A DNA stretch of 45,760 bases from Candidatus Hydrogenedentota bacterium (GTDB lineage: Bacteria; Hydrogenedentota; Hydrogenedentia; Hydrogenedentales; CAITNO01). Positions 15,782-22,888 of the stretch are shown here, one piece after another. Under the pieces are notes generated by a model. It saw nothing but the letters and a program-made list of their open reading frames with translations, did not search any database and was not told the origin of the DNA. The first letter of the stretch is position 1. Every line of letters begins with the position of its first letter. A program made the translations under genes and the position numbers. The DNA lies in contig JAAYBR010000069.1 of the NCBI GenBank assembly GCA_012730045.1, positions 1 to 45,760 of the forward strand, written 5' to 3'.

Positions 15782-17261
15782 GGCCGAGCGCCTTCAGCGC
15801 CGCCAGGGCGCATTCGCGGTCGTCGAAGTGACGCCGTTCGGTTCCGATGATCTGGTAGTTCTCGTGGCCCTTTCCCGCGATCATGACGAGGTCGCCGGGG
15901 CCGGCCATCGAGACGGCCGTGCGGATGGCCTCCTCGCGGGACTCGATGACCAGATAATCACCGCCCTTGGTTTTTCCCGCGCGCTGAAGCCCCACCTCCA
16001 CGTCGAGGAGAATGCGGTGCGGGTCCTCGGTGCGCGGGTTGTCCGAGGTGAGCACACAGAAGTCGGACATCTGCGCGGCCACGGCGCCCATCTTCGGGCG
16101 TTTGCCCCGGTCGCGGTCGCCGCCGCATCCGAACACGGTGAGGACGCGCTTCCCGCACAGCGCCCGCGCGGCCCGCAGCACGTTGGCCAGGCCGTCGTCG
16201 GTGTGCGCGTAGTCCACAATCACATGAAACGGCTGCCCCGCGTGGACGGCCTCAAAGCGCCCGTCCACCTTGTCCAGAGACTCCAGCCCCGCCGCCACCT
16301 CCGCCACGTCCAGCCCCAGTCCCAGGCACAGCGCGGCGGCGCACAGGGCGTTGGACACGTTGTGCATGCCCGCGAGGCGGATGGACAGGTCCGCCGCCCC
16401 CCAGGGGGAAACCAGCCGGAACGCGGTGCCGGAGAACAGCATGCGCACCCCCTCGGCGCGCACCTCGCCGCCCGCGCCGTAGCCGTGGCAGGGGACGGCG
16501 CTGAGCCCGCGGAAATACGGGGCCGCCGGGTCCTCCGCATTCACCACGGTGAAGCGGGGCCATTCGGCGGCCGGGTCCGGCGTGATCGCGGAGAAAAGGC
16601 GGCCCTTCGCCGCCCGGTAGCGGTCCATGTCGCCGTGGTAGTCGAGGTGGTCCTGGGTAAGGTTGGTGAAGGCCGCCGCCGTAAAGCTCACTCCGGCGAC
16701 CCGGTCCTGGTCGAGGGCGTGGGAGCTGACCTCCATGACCACGTGGCGGTCGCCGGCGTCCAGCGCGCGGGCAAACATGGCCGCCAGATCCTCGGGAAAG
16801 GGCGTGGTGTGCGGGGCGTTCAGGGTCTCCCCGCCGACATGATAGGCGATGGTGCCGAAGTTTGCGCAGGGGCGGCCGGCGCGGGCCAGCACGGCCCGCA
16901 CCAGGTGCGCCGTGCTGGTCTTTCCGTTGGTGCCCGTGACGCCGAGCACGCACTGGCGCCGGGTCGGGTTGCCCGCGAGGGCCTGGGCCAGCAGCGCGGC
17001 CGCGCGGCGCGGCTCCGGCGCGCGCAGGTAGGGGATCCCGTGGAACTCCCGAATGCCCTCGCGCCCGCCGAGGACGGCGACCGCCCCGGCCTCCGCCGCG
17101 CGCGCGGCATACTCATGGCCGTCCGCATGGACGCCCGCGAGGGCGGCGAAGACAAAGCCGGGCCCCACCCTGCGGGAGTCCTCCGTGACGCCCGTGGCGA
17201 TGAAGTCCGGCCCTTCCTGAAAGGGAATGCCGGCCGCCTCACATAGCTGGCTGCGGTTCAT
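15774..17261 (-). CDS. murE: UDP-MurNAc-dipeptide:meso-diaminopimelate ligase MurE
   Basis: MurE adds the third amino acid of the stem peptide. The 495-residue protein carries TEDSRRV (26-32), the ATP loop GVTGTNGKTST (107-117), the conserved MEVSSHALDQDRV segment and DNPR at 407-410. DNPR is the specificity motif of meso-diaminopimelate-adding enzymes, so the wall is of the DAP type. The start ATG lies 23 bp inside the 3' end of ftsI. It matches the Mpl recycling ligase at 37633, which handles the tripeptide with the same residue. Confidence 0.95.
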   Translation of the reverse strand: MNRSQLCEAAGIPFQEGPDFIATGVTEDSRRVGPGFVFAALAGVHADGHEYAARAAEAGAVAVLGGREGIREFHGIPYLRAPEPRRAAALLAQALAGNPTRRQCVLGVTGTNGKTSTAHLVRAVLARAGRPCANFGTIAYHVGGETLNAPHTTPFPEDLAAMFARALDAGDRHVVMEVSSHALDQDRVAGVSFTAAAFTNLTQDHLDYHGDMDRYRAAKGRLFSAITPDPAAEWPRFTVVNAEDPAAPYFRGLSAVPCHGYGAGGEVRAEGVRMLFSGTAFRLVSPWGAADLSIRLAGMHNVSNALCAAALCLGLGLDVAEVAAGLESLDKVDGRFEAVHAGQPFHVIVDYAHTDDGLANVLRAARALCGKRVLTVFGCGGDRDRGKRPKMGAVAAQMSDFCVLTSDNPRTEDPHRILLDVEVGLQRAGKTKGGDYLVIESREEAIRTAVSMAGPGDLVMIAGKGHENYQIIGTERRHFDDRECALAALKALGHG

Positions 17262-19488
17262 TTTCCTGCTTTACCGTGTCCTCCGCCGGAAGGGGGGCGC
17301 CCCTCCGTGCGAATTCAAGCCTGCACACCAGGTCCTCGCCGAGCGCGGTGCCCGGCGGGGGGTTCTGGGCCACCACCCACCCCTCGCCCTGGGCGTCCAT
17401 GGGCACGCCCAGCCGCTGCAGCCGCTCGCGCGCCTGCCGCTTGGTCATGCCTTCCAGGTCGGGCAGCGAGGTTTCCAGCCGGTCGCCCATGTTCCGGGCG
17501 ACCAGTTCCAGCCCGTCCAGCGGGGTGATCATGGCGGAGAGGGACTCGTCAATCGGGACAAAGGCGGCCGTGTCGGGATCCGCGTCCTCCACCGGCTCCG
17601 GCTCCGCGGCGGCCTTGGCGGGCGCGGGCTTCTCCTTCGGATTCTTCGCCAGCTTCTCCTTTTCCGCCTTCGCCTTCTCCTTCATGTGCTTGGCGACGAG
17701 TTCCGGGTCCGTGACCGGGTCGCCGGGAACGTTCATGGAGGCCAGCGCCTCGCCGACCACCTTCTTGAAGACCGGCCCGCACACATACCCTCCATACCTC
17801 AGGCGGATTTTGGGTTCCTGGATGACGATGGCGGCCACAATTTGGGGATCCTTGACCGGGGCGAAGCCCGCGAAGACCGCCGTGTAGCGGCTGGCGTCGT
17901 AGCCGCCGCCGCCGGCCCTGGCCATCTGCGCCGTGCCGGTCTTGCCGCCGGCGCGGTACTCCATCATGTTCGCCGGCTGGCCGGTGCCGTGCAGCACCGC
18001 CTGGTGGCACAGCATGCGCATGGTCTCCACGGTGCGCGGGGAGAGGATGCGCTCGGAAACCGCCGACTCGTGCTGGTAGGTGACCCGGCCGTCCCGCGCC
18101 ACGGCGCGCTCCACGAAGTAGGGCTCCACCACGCGCCCGTCGTTGGCCAGCACCGCAAAGGCGCGGGCAAGCTGCAGCGTGGTGACGGAGATCTCCTGCC
18201 CCATGGGCAGGGCGCCCATGCTCAGTTTGGACCATTTGCTCCGGGGACGGAAGAGGCCGACGCTCTCCCCGGGGAAGTCGCGGGACGTGGGGGCGGCGAA
18301 CCCGAAGCGCCGGATCCACTCCTCCATGCGCGCCTCGCCGAGCATGGCGGCCACCTTGATGATGGCGATGTTGCTCGACTCCTCGAAGCACTTCCAGAAG
18401 GGCTCCACCCCGAGCTTGTGAAAGTCGCCGATGGAGTGCCCGTAGGGGTTGAAGCGCCCCCCCTCGCAGTTGATCATGGTGTTGGGTGTGATCAGGCCGT
18501 GCTCAAGCGCCGCGGCGGCCGCCACGATCTTGAAGGCGGAGCCGGGCTCGAACACGTCCACCAGCGCGCGGTTCTTGCGCAGTTCGGCGGGAAATTTGTC
18601 GTAGTCGTTCGGGTTGAACGCGGGGCGGCTGGCCAGCGCGTAGATTTCGCCCGTCTTCGGGTTCATCACGACGCCCATCGCCTCCTTCGCCTCCGTCTCC
18701 GCCATGCGCGCGTCGAGGGCCGACTCCAGATTGTGCTGGATGTTCAGGTCTATGGTGAGCTGAAGCAGTTCCCCCCCCTCGGCCTCCCGGTAGTCCAGGG
18801 TCTCCGAGGACAGCGGCCGGCGGCGCGTGTCCGCCCGCGCGCGCAGCATGCCGGCGCGGCTTTTCAGGTGGGCGTTGTAGGCCTTTTCCACCCCCTCGCA
18901 CAGCTCCCCCGACCGGTTGACGTAGCCCAGCAGGTGCGCCGCAGCGTCCTTGTGGGGGTAGTGCCGGACAGTCTCCTTCACCACCTGCACCGCGCCGCCG
19001 GTCTCGTCCTGCAGGCGTTTTGCCTCCTCGTCGGGCAGGTCCGTCATCCAGCGTTTAAGCATGGCGAACTTCCGGTCCTTGCCGTCTTTACCGGTCCTGA
19101 CCAGCGCGGCCCGGGCATCCTCGGGGGACAGGCCGACCCGCTCGGAAATCAGGGCGGCCACCGCGTCCCGCCGGTCGTCCGGAACCTTTCGCGGGTCCAC
19201 CCACAGCGAGGAGGCCTCCCGGTTGGTGGCGAGGATCACGCCGTTCCGGTCGAATATCTCCCCGCGCGGCTCCGTGATCGGAATTTCCACCACATGAAAC
19301 TCCTGCTCCTCCATCAGCTTCTCCCCGGGGGTGAAGTGAAGCAGGTGAAGCCGAAGCACCAGCACAAAGGCCACGGCGGCGAAGATGACGAACACCGTCC
19401 AGGCGGCATGCCGCTGGGGGGCTCCCGGGCGCTCACCGTCCAGCCTCAGCAGCATCGGCGTTTTGAAGGAGAATTTGCGGTAGCCCAT
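17239..19488 (-). CDS. ftsI: Septal transpeptidase FtsI (PBP2x-like) with C-terminal PASTA domain
   Basis: FtsI cross-links septal peptidoglycan with FtsW. The 749-residue protein has one N-terminal membrane segment (29-51), a PBP dimerisation domain from about residue 66, and a transpeptidase domain with SAFK (317-320, catalytic S317), SSN (371-373) and KTG (516-518). A 60-residue Lys/Ala/Pro/Glu-rich linker (about 600-660) leads to one PASTA-like domain (about 675-727, DLEGMTKRQARERL). PASTA domains on this enzyme are more usual in Gram-positive PBP2x/SpoVD. Start ATG 19488 has GGAGG 7 bases upstream; a longer frame to 19566 crosses into the ftsL end. Confidence 0.94.
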   Translation of the reverse strand: MGYRKFSFKTPMLLRLDGERPGAPQRHAAWTVFVIFAAVAFVLVLRLHLLHFTPGEKLMEEQEFHVVEIPITEPRGEIFDRNGVILATNREASSLWVDPRKVPDDRRDAVAALISERVGLSPEDARAALVRTGKDGKDRKFAMLKRWMTDLPDEEAKRLQDETGGAVQVVKETVRHYPHKDAAAHLLGYVNRSGELCEGVEKAYNAHLKSRAGMLRARADTRRRPLSSETLDYREAEGGELLQLTIDLNIQHNLESALDARMAETEAKEAMGVVMNPKTGEIYALASRPAFNPNDYDKFPAELRKNRALVDVFEPGSAFKIVAAAAALEHGLITPNTMINCEGGRFNPYGHSIGDFHKLGVEPFWKCFEESSNIAIIKVAAMLGEARMEEWIRRFGFAAPTSRDFPGESVGLFRPRSKWSKLSMGALPMGQEISVTTLQLARAFAVLANDGRVVEPYFVERAVARDGRVTYQHESAVSERILSPRTVETMRMLCHQAVLHGTGQPANMMEYRAGGKTGTAQMARAGGGGYDASRYTAVFAGFAPVKDPQIVAAIVIQEPKIRLRYGGYVCGPVFKKVVGEALASMNVPGDPVTDPELVAKHMKEKAKAEKEKLAKNPKEKPAPAKAAAEPEPVEDADPDTAAFVPIDESLSAMITPLDGLELVARNMGDRLETSLPDLEGMTKRQARERLQRLGVPMDAQGEGWVVAQNPPPGTALGEDLVCRLEFARRGAPLPAEDTVKQENEPQPAM

Positions 19489-19516
19489 TTTCAGGCCTCC
19501 CCCGGGTGGTTGCCGG

Positions 19517-20062
19517 TTACAGCGGCGCCATGAGCGCCTCCAGAGACTTGTCCAGCGAAGAGTCATCCGCCGCCAGCGCCGGGACGGCGGCCGCCGGCGC
19601 GGGGCCGGCCTGCGGCGCCGACCCGGCCGGACTGGGCGCCGCGGCCAACAGGGCCCCGCGGATCCCCCCGGCGTCCCGCGGGGCGGCCGGGGCGGGCGGC
19701 ACGGCGAGGGGCGGGAGAACCTCCGGGGCGTCCAGCAGCAGGGGAAGCTCGAACAGGGTGTCCATCCGGACCACCTCGACCTGCTCCAGCGCGGGCATGC
19801 GGAGCCCGAGCGCCTCGGCCTGGGCGGTCAGCCATTCCATGCTTTTCATCTGCGCCTCGAGCGCGAGGGTCTCGTCCAGCCGGCGCACGGTGTTTCTTCG
19901 CTCCGTGTCGGCCTTGTGGAACTGGTAGTCCGTCTGGCGCAGCTGGATGTTCAGGGCCGCGTCCCAGGTGAGCGCGCCGAACAGGACGGCCACCAGAGGC
20001 GCCCAGACAATCCACCCGTAGCGCGCCTGCCGCACCAGCATTCTGCTGCATCCCTTGTACAT
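19517..20062 (-). CDS. ftsL: FtsL-like bitopic division protein
   Basis: This 181-residue protein is called FtsL-like from its shape and place between rsmH and ftsI, as sequence conservation in FtsL is low. It has a short basic cytoplasmic N-terminus, one membrane segment (about 17-36), a helical coiled-coil-like stretch rich in Arg, Glu and Leu (40-80), and the LTAQAEALGLRMP segment typical of the FtsL end. An Ala/Pro-rich tail of about 70 residues, unusual for FtsL, follows. Start ATG 20062 has AAGGAGG. The stop is 28 bp before ftsI. It should hold FtsI/FtsW together through FtsB-like pairing. Confidence 0.78.
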   Translation of the reverse strand: MYKGCSRMLVRQARYGWIVWAPLVAVLFGALTWDAALNIQLRQTDYQFHKADTERRNTVRRLDETLALEAQMKSMEWLTAQAEALGLRMPALEQVEVVRMDTLFELPLLLDAPEVLPPLAVPPAPAAPRDAGGIRGALLAAAPSPAGSAPQAGPAPAAAVPALAADDSSLDKSLEALMAPL

Positions 20063-20066
20063 CCGC

Positions 20067-21032
20067 TCACGCCTCCTTTCCGTCGCCGCCGGCGAGCCGC
20101 TCCGCCACGCGCAGCCGCGCACTCTTCGCGCGGGGATTTTCCCGCGCCTCTTCGGGCCCCGGAACCACGGGCCGCGCAACCGGCAAACGGAACCGCGCCG
20201 GAAACGACGCCCCCCGGCGCCCGTCGCGCAGCAGCTCCACCACCGGCCTCGAGGCCTCCCGAAACAGGGTCTTCACAATCCGGTCCTCGCCCGAGTGGAA
20301 GGTGATGGCCACCACCCGCCCTCCGGGCGCCACCGCCTCCAGCGCCTGCCCCACGCCCGCGCGCAGGGCCGAAAGCTCGTCGTTCACCGCGATGCGCACC
20401 GCCTGAAACACCGTGCGCGTCTCGGCGGGCTCGCCCTTCACAAAGGGCAGCGCCTCGCGCACCGCCGCCGCCAGGTCCTCCGTCGTCTCCATGCGCCCCG
20501 CGCGCGCGCGCGCCAGCACGGCCCGCGCGATCCGGCCGGCGGGCCCGATGTCGCCGTATTCGCGGAGCACCCGGGCCAGTTCCGCCTCCGTGGTCCCCGC
20601 CAGCCAGGACGCCGCGGTGACCGGGGCGGTCGTGTCCATGCGCATGTCCAGCGGCCCCGGCGCCTGAAAGGAGAATCCGCGCCCCGGCGTGTCTATCTGC
20701 ATGCTGGAAACCCCCGCATCAATGAGCACACCGTCCACAGGACCCCAGCCCAGGCCGGACAGCACCTCTTTCAACTCTCCGTAGTTGGCGCGCACCACCC
20801 CGGCGGACCCATGGGGCGCCAGCCGCCGACGCGCCGTCTCCACTGCGGCCGGGTCGCGGTCCAGCGCCAGCAGACGGCCCGTGGTGAGCCGCTCCGCAAT
20901 GGCCGCGGAATGCCCCCCGGCCCCCGCCGTGCAGTCCACATACCGGCCGTCCGGCCGCACCGCCAGCCACTCCAGCGCCTCCCGCAGCATCACGGGGACA
21001 TGAAGCGCGGCGCCGCCGTTCGTGTCGGCCAT
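20067..21032 (-). CDS. rsmH: 16S rRNA m4C1402 methyltransferase RsmH (MraW)
   Basis: RsmH methylates N4 of C1402 in the 16S rRNA P site using SAM, and is a standard dcw-cluster gene. The 321-residue protein has HVPVMLREAL at the N-terminus, the SAM loop DCTAGAGGHSAAI, LIDAGVSSMQIDTPGRGFSF and the closing ITFHSGEDRIVK motif, all typical. Start ATG 21032 has GGAGGGACC just upstream, 20 bp after the STAS gene. Four bases separate its stop from the ftsL start. Confidence 0.95.
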   Translation of the reverse strand: MADTNGGAALHVPVMLREALEWLAVRPDGRYVDCTAGAGGHSAAIAERLTTGRLLALDRDPAAVETARRRLAPHGSAGVVRANYGELKEVLSGLGWGPVDGVLIDAGVSSMQIDTPGRGFSFQAPGPLDMRMDTTAPVTAASWLAGTTEAELARVLREYGDIGPAGRIARAVLARARAGRMETTEDLAAAVREALPFVKGEPAETRTVFQAVRIAVNDELSALRAGVGQALEAVAPGGRVVAITFHSGEDRIVKTLFREASRPVVELLRDGRRGASFPARFRLPVARPVVPGPEEARENPRAKSARLRVAERLAGGDGKEA

Positions 21033-21052
21033 GGTCCCTCCGGAACGGGTGC

Positions 21053-21406
21053 TCAGGCCGCCACGGGGGCGGAAAACCCGGTGACCGCCTGCACCTCGGT
21101 CTCGTGGCAGTCAAACTGGTGCGTCAGCGCCATCTGCCGGAGCAGCATGCGCATGTACAGGCTCAGGCAGGCCAGCTTAAGGTCGCCCTTCGCCGCCCGG
21201 AACTGGCCAAGCCGCTCCAGAATCACCGCCATGCTCAGATAACTCACAAACCCCACCCCCGCCAGATTCAGCACCACCTTGTGGCGCCCGTCGCGCAGGC
21301 ACCCGGAAAGCGCCAGCCGCAGCACGGCAACGCCCTCCTCGTCAATCACGCCGCGAAGACGCAGCACCGTCACAGCCCCGTTCTCCAGCCGCTCCACGTT
21401 CAGCAT
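21053..21406 (-). CDS. STAS-domain protein (anti-sigma-antagonist-like) inside the dcw operon
   Basis: A 117-residue protein made of a single STAS domain, the fold of SpoIIAA/RsbV anti-sigma-factor antagonists and the MlaB lipid-transport subunit. Features are VTVLRLRGVIDEEGV (first strands), VVLNLAGVGFVSYLSMAVI (the central strand and loop), then two helices. In classical antagonists the loop has DSSG or SSAG with a phosphorylated serine; here the loop reads SYLSMAV and the phospho-acceptor position seems to be Met, so control by a kinase of the usual kind is doubtful. Its start overlaps the end of mraZ by 7 bp with AAGGGAG upstream, so it is co-translated with the dcw genes. No anti-sigma kinase is nearby. 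Confidence 0.82.
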   Translation of the reverse strand: MLNVERLENGAVTVLRLRGVIDEEGVAVLRLALSGCLRDGRHKVVLNLAGVGFVSYLSMAVILERLGQFRAAKGDLKLACLSLYMRMLLRQMALTHQFDCHETEVQAVTGFSAPVAA

Positions 21407-21885
21407 CCCGTGCTCCCTTCATCCGTTGTCAGCCCGCAGTCCCTCATCCGGCGGCCGAACAGCCCGGCCGCCACAGCCTTGTAGGTGTCTTTCTGGCCCT
21501 GCTGGTATGCCTTCCATCCCGCCACGCTCCACAGTTCGAGCGTCTCGCCGACTCCGATCAGGATCGCCTCGCGCAGGAAGCCCGCGTAGTCCTTCAGCGG
21601 CGCGCCGACCAGCAACCGGCCCTGGGCGTCAAGCTGCGTGAACGACGCGGCCCCAAAGTGGCGCAGGAACGCCAGCACCTCGGGGTCCATGCCCCCGTCC
21701 TTCAGGCGGCCCATCACCTCGCGGTACTTTGGCTCGGGATAGACAAAGAGCGCATCGTCAAATCCGCGGGTGACCGCCCAGGACAAATCCCCCCGGTCCT
21801 GCATGAGCTTGCGGATGTCCATGGGCACGGGAAACCTTCCGCGCTCGTCCAAAGACACGTGATATTCGCCGAAGTAGGTGCTCAT
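21400..21885 (-). CDS. mraZ: Transcriptional regulator MraZ
   Basis: MraZ is the AbrB-like ring-forming regulator at the head of most dcw operons. The 161-residue protein has the two SpoVT/AbrB-type repeats: GEYHVSLDERGRFPVP (6-21) and FTQLDAQGRLLVGAPLKDYAG in the second half, both with the D-x-x-GR signature. It is slightly longer than the usual 140-150 residues, with a C-terminal Cys/Gly/Thr-rich tail. Start ATG 21885 is preceded by a poor Shine-Dalgarno and a leader of about 47 nucleotides. It probably represses its own operon. Confidence 0.93.
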   Translation of the reverse strand: MSTYFGEYHVSLDERGRFPVPMDIRKLMQDRGDLSWAVTRGFDDALFVYPEPKYREVMGRLKDGGMDPEVLAFLRHFGAASFTQLDAQGRLLVGAPLKDYAGFLREAILIGVGETLELWSVAGWKAYQQGQKDTYKAVAAGLFGRRMRDCGLTTDEGSTGC

Positions 21886-21938
21886 GACTCAACCCGTTGG
21901 TTCCGCAAAAACTCCCAAATAAGCCACGGAACACCCCC

Positions 21939-21967
21939 AATCTATCACGTTCACGCCCAAATGTCAA
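21939..21967 (-). promoter_or_regulatory. Promoter of the dcw operon
   Basis: On the minus strand a perfect -35 TTGACA (21962-21967) and -10 TAGATT (21939-21944) are 17 bp apart. TGA before the -10 makes it an extended -10. Transcription should start near 21932. TGGG triplet-plus motifs occur around the promoter but not at the regular 10-bp spacing expected of MraZ boxes. Confidence 0.75.
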
Positions 21968-22029
21968 CTCTTATTCTTGCGTAACCAGCATTGTATGAAG
22001 AGGATAGGAAAGAATCCAAACCCGCAAAA

Positions 22030-22075
22030 GCGCGATATGTTGTGGTTCTTTCAGAGAGCATAGCACATATTGTGT
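22030..22075. promoter_or_regulatory. Degenerate NrdR-like box pair upstream of mraZ
   Basis: Two sites matching the NrdR consensus at 11 (22030-22045) and 12 (22060-22075) of 16 positions are 30 bp apart. The second shares ACACAATAT with the box at 1802 when read on the minus strand. They lie about 100-145 bp upstream of the mraZ transcription start, the same place as the 1771-1817 pair relative to thyX. This is weaker than the thyX pairs. Confidence 0.4.
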
Positions 22076-22100
22076 TTTGCGCGCATAAGGACGGGGGAAC

Positions 22101-22140
22101 AAAAAAAGCCGGACCGGTCAGACGGGTCTGACTGGTCCGA
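22101..22140 (-). terminator. Rho-independent terminator after the DUF3299 gene
   Basis: On the minus strand a 14-bp stem with one mismatch (arms around 22126-22139 and 22110-22123) is followed by GC and seven Ts (22101-22107). It ends the ABC-DUF3299 operon and separates it from the dcw operon. Confidence 0.8.
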
Positions 22141-22174
22141 CGAGGTCGGCACTCAGGGCATGAAGGGGTGACGG

Positions 22175-22858
22175 TTACTGTGCGGGCGGTGTGTCCGTTG
22201 GCGCGGGGGCCTCCGCGCCGGGAGTCTCCGGCGGCGTGTAGCCGGGCAGGAGTTCCTCCTCATCGCCGTCGCGGAGCTTGCGGAAACCCTCCTGGAGGTG
22301 CACCCGGTGGTCTTCGCCGACCACCTTGTCCGTCTGCTCCTCGTCCTTGACGGCCTCGTTCCAGCGGGCTTCCTCGATGGTGTAGAAGAACATCTGCTTG
22401 GGCCCCTCGTGCAGGCGGAGGCGGCCGCCGATGAGCACGGGCTCGTTGACCATGTCGGCCGGCTTGGCGAGCTTGACCTCGATGATGTCGCGCATGGGGG
22501 GCGCCTCGCAGAAATAGCAGGTCATGGGCACGGGCAGGAGCATGAACTCGGTGACGTTCTTGAACTGGTCAATGGGGCTCATGAACCCGCAGATGTTGAC
22601 GAGGCGGCCGTCCTTTTTCTTGAGGGTCTCGGGGAAACCCGCGCCGGTGCTGCGCTTTCCCGTGACGCTGCGCAGCTCCTCCCAGTCCACAACCTCCACG
22701 CCGTCGCTGCGGTGCTTCTCCTCGAAGGCCGCGCGCATCTGCTCGTAGCGCTCGCGCAGGGCGTCGCGGCGGGTGTAGCCGTTGACCAGGACGATGCCCG
22801 CGAGCACGGCGATCACGCCGACCAGGGTCAGGAGGTCGCGTTTGGCTTTGCGTCTCAT
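22175..22858 (-). CDS. DUF3299-like membrane-anchored protein
   Basis: A 227-residue protein with one N-terminal membrane segment (9-27) and an exported domain that resembles DUF3299: WEELRS, LVNICGFMSPID, then EFMLLPVPMTCYFCEAPPMRDIIEV with a CYFC cysteine pair (114-117). The C-terminus is acidic and Pro-rich. DUF3299 proteins are found beside MacB-like ABC genes; as I recall, one belongs to the zinc-regulated Zrg system of Vibrio cholerae. Here it is the last gene of a three-gene operon, 30 bp after the permease, with AGGAAG upstream of its ATG. A metal-binding role for CYFC is inference. Confidence 0.68.
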   Translation of the reverse strand: MRRKAKRDLLTLVGVIAVLAGIVLVNGYTRRDALRERYEQMRAAFEEKHRSDGVEVVDWEELRSVTGKRSTGAGFPETLKKKDGRLVNICGFMSPIDQFKNVTEFMLLPVPMTCYFCEAPPMRDIIEVKLAKPADMVNEPVLIGGRLRLHEGPKQMFFYTIEEARWNEAVKDEEQTDKVVGEDHRVHLQEGFRKLRDGDEEELLPGYTPPETPGAEAPAPTDTPPAQ

Positions 22859-22888
22859 GCGCTTCCTTTCTTGTGCGGGGCGCGCGGC

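Noticed and set aside
21900-21967. MraZ box repeats at the dcw promoter
   Set aside because: TGGG motifs occur but are about 20 bp apart, not at the regular 10-bp period of known MraZ boxes.
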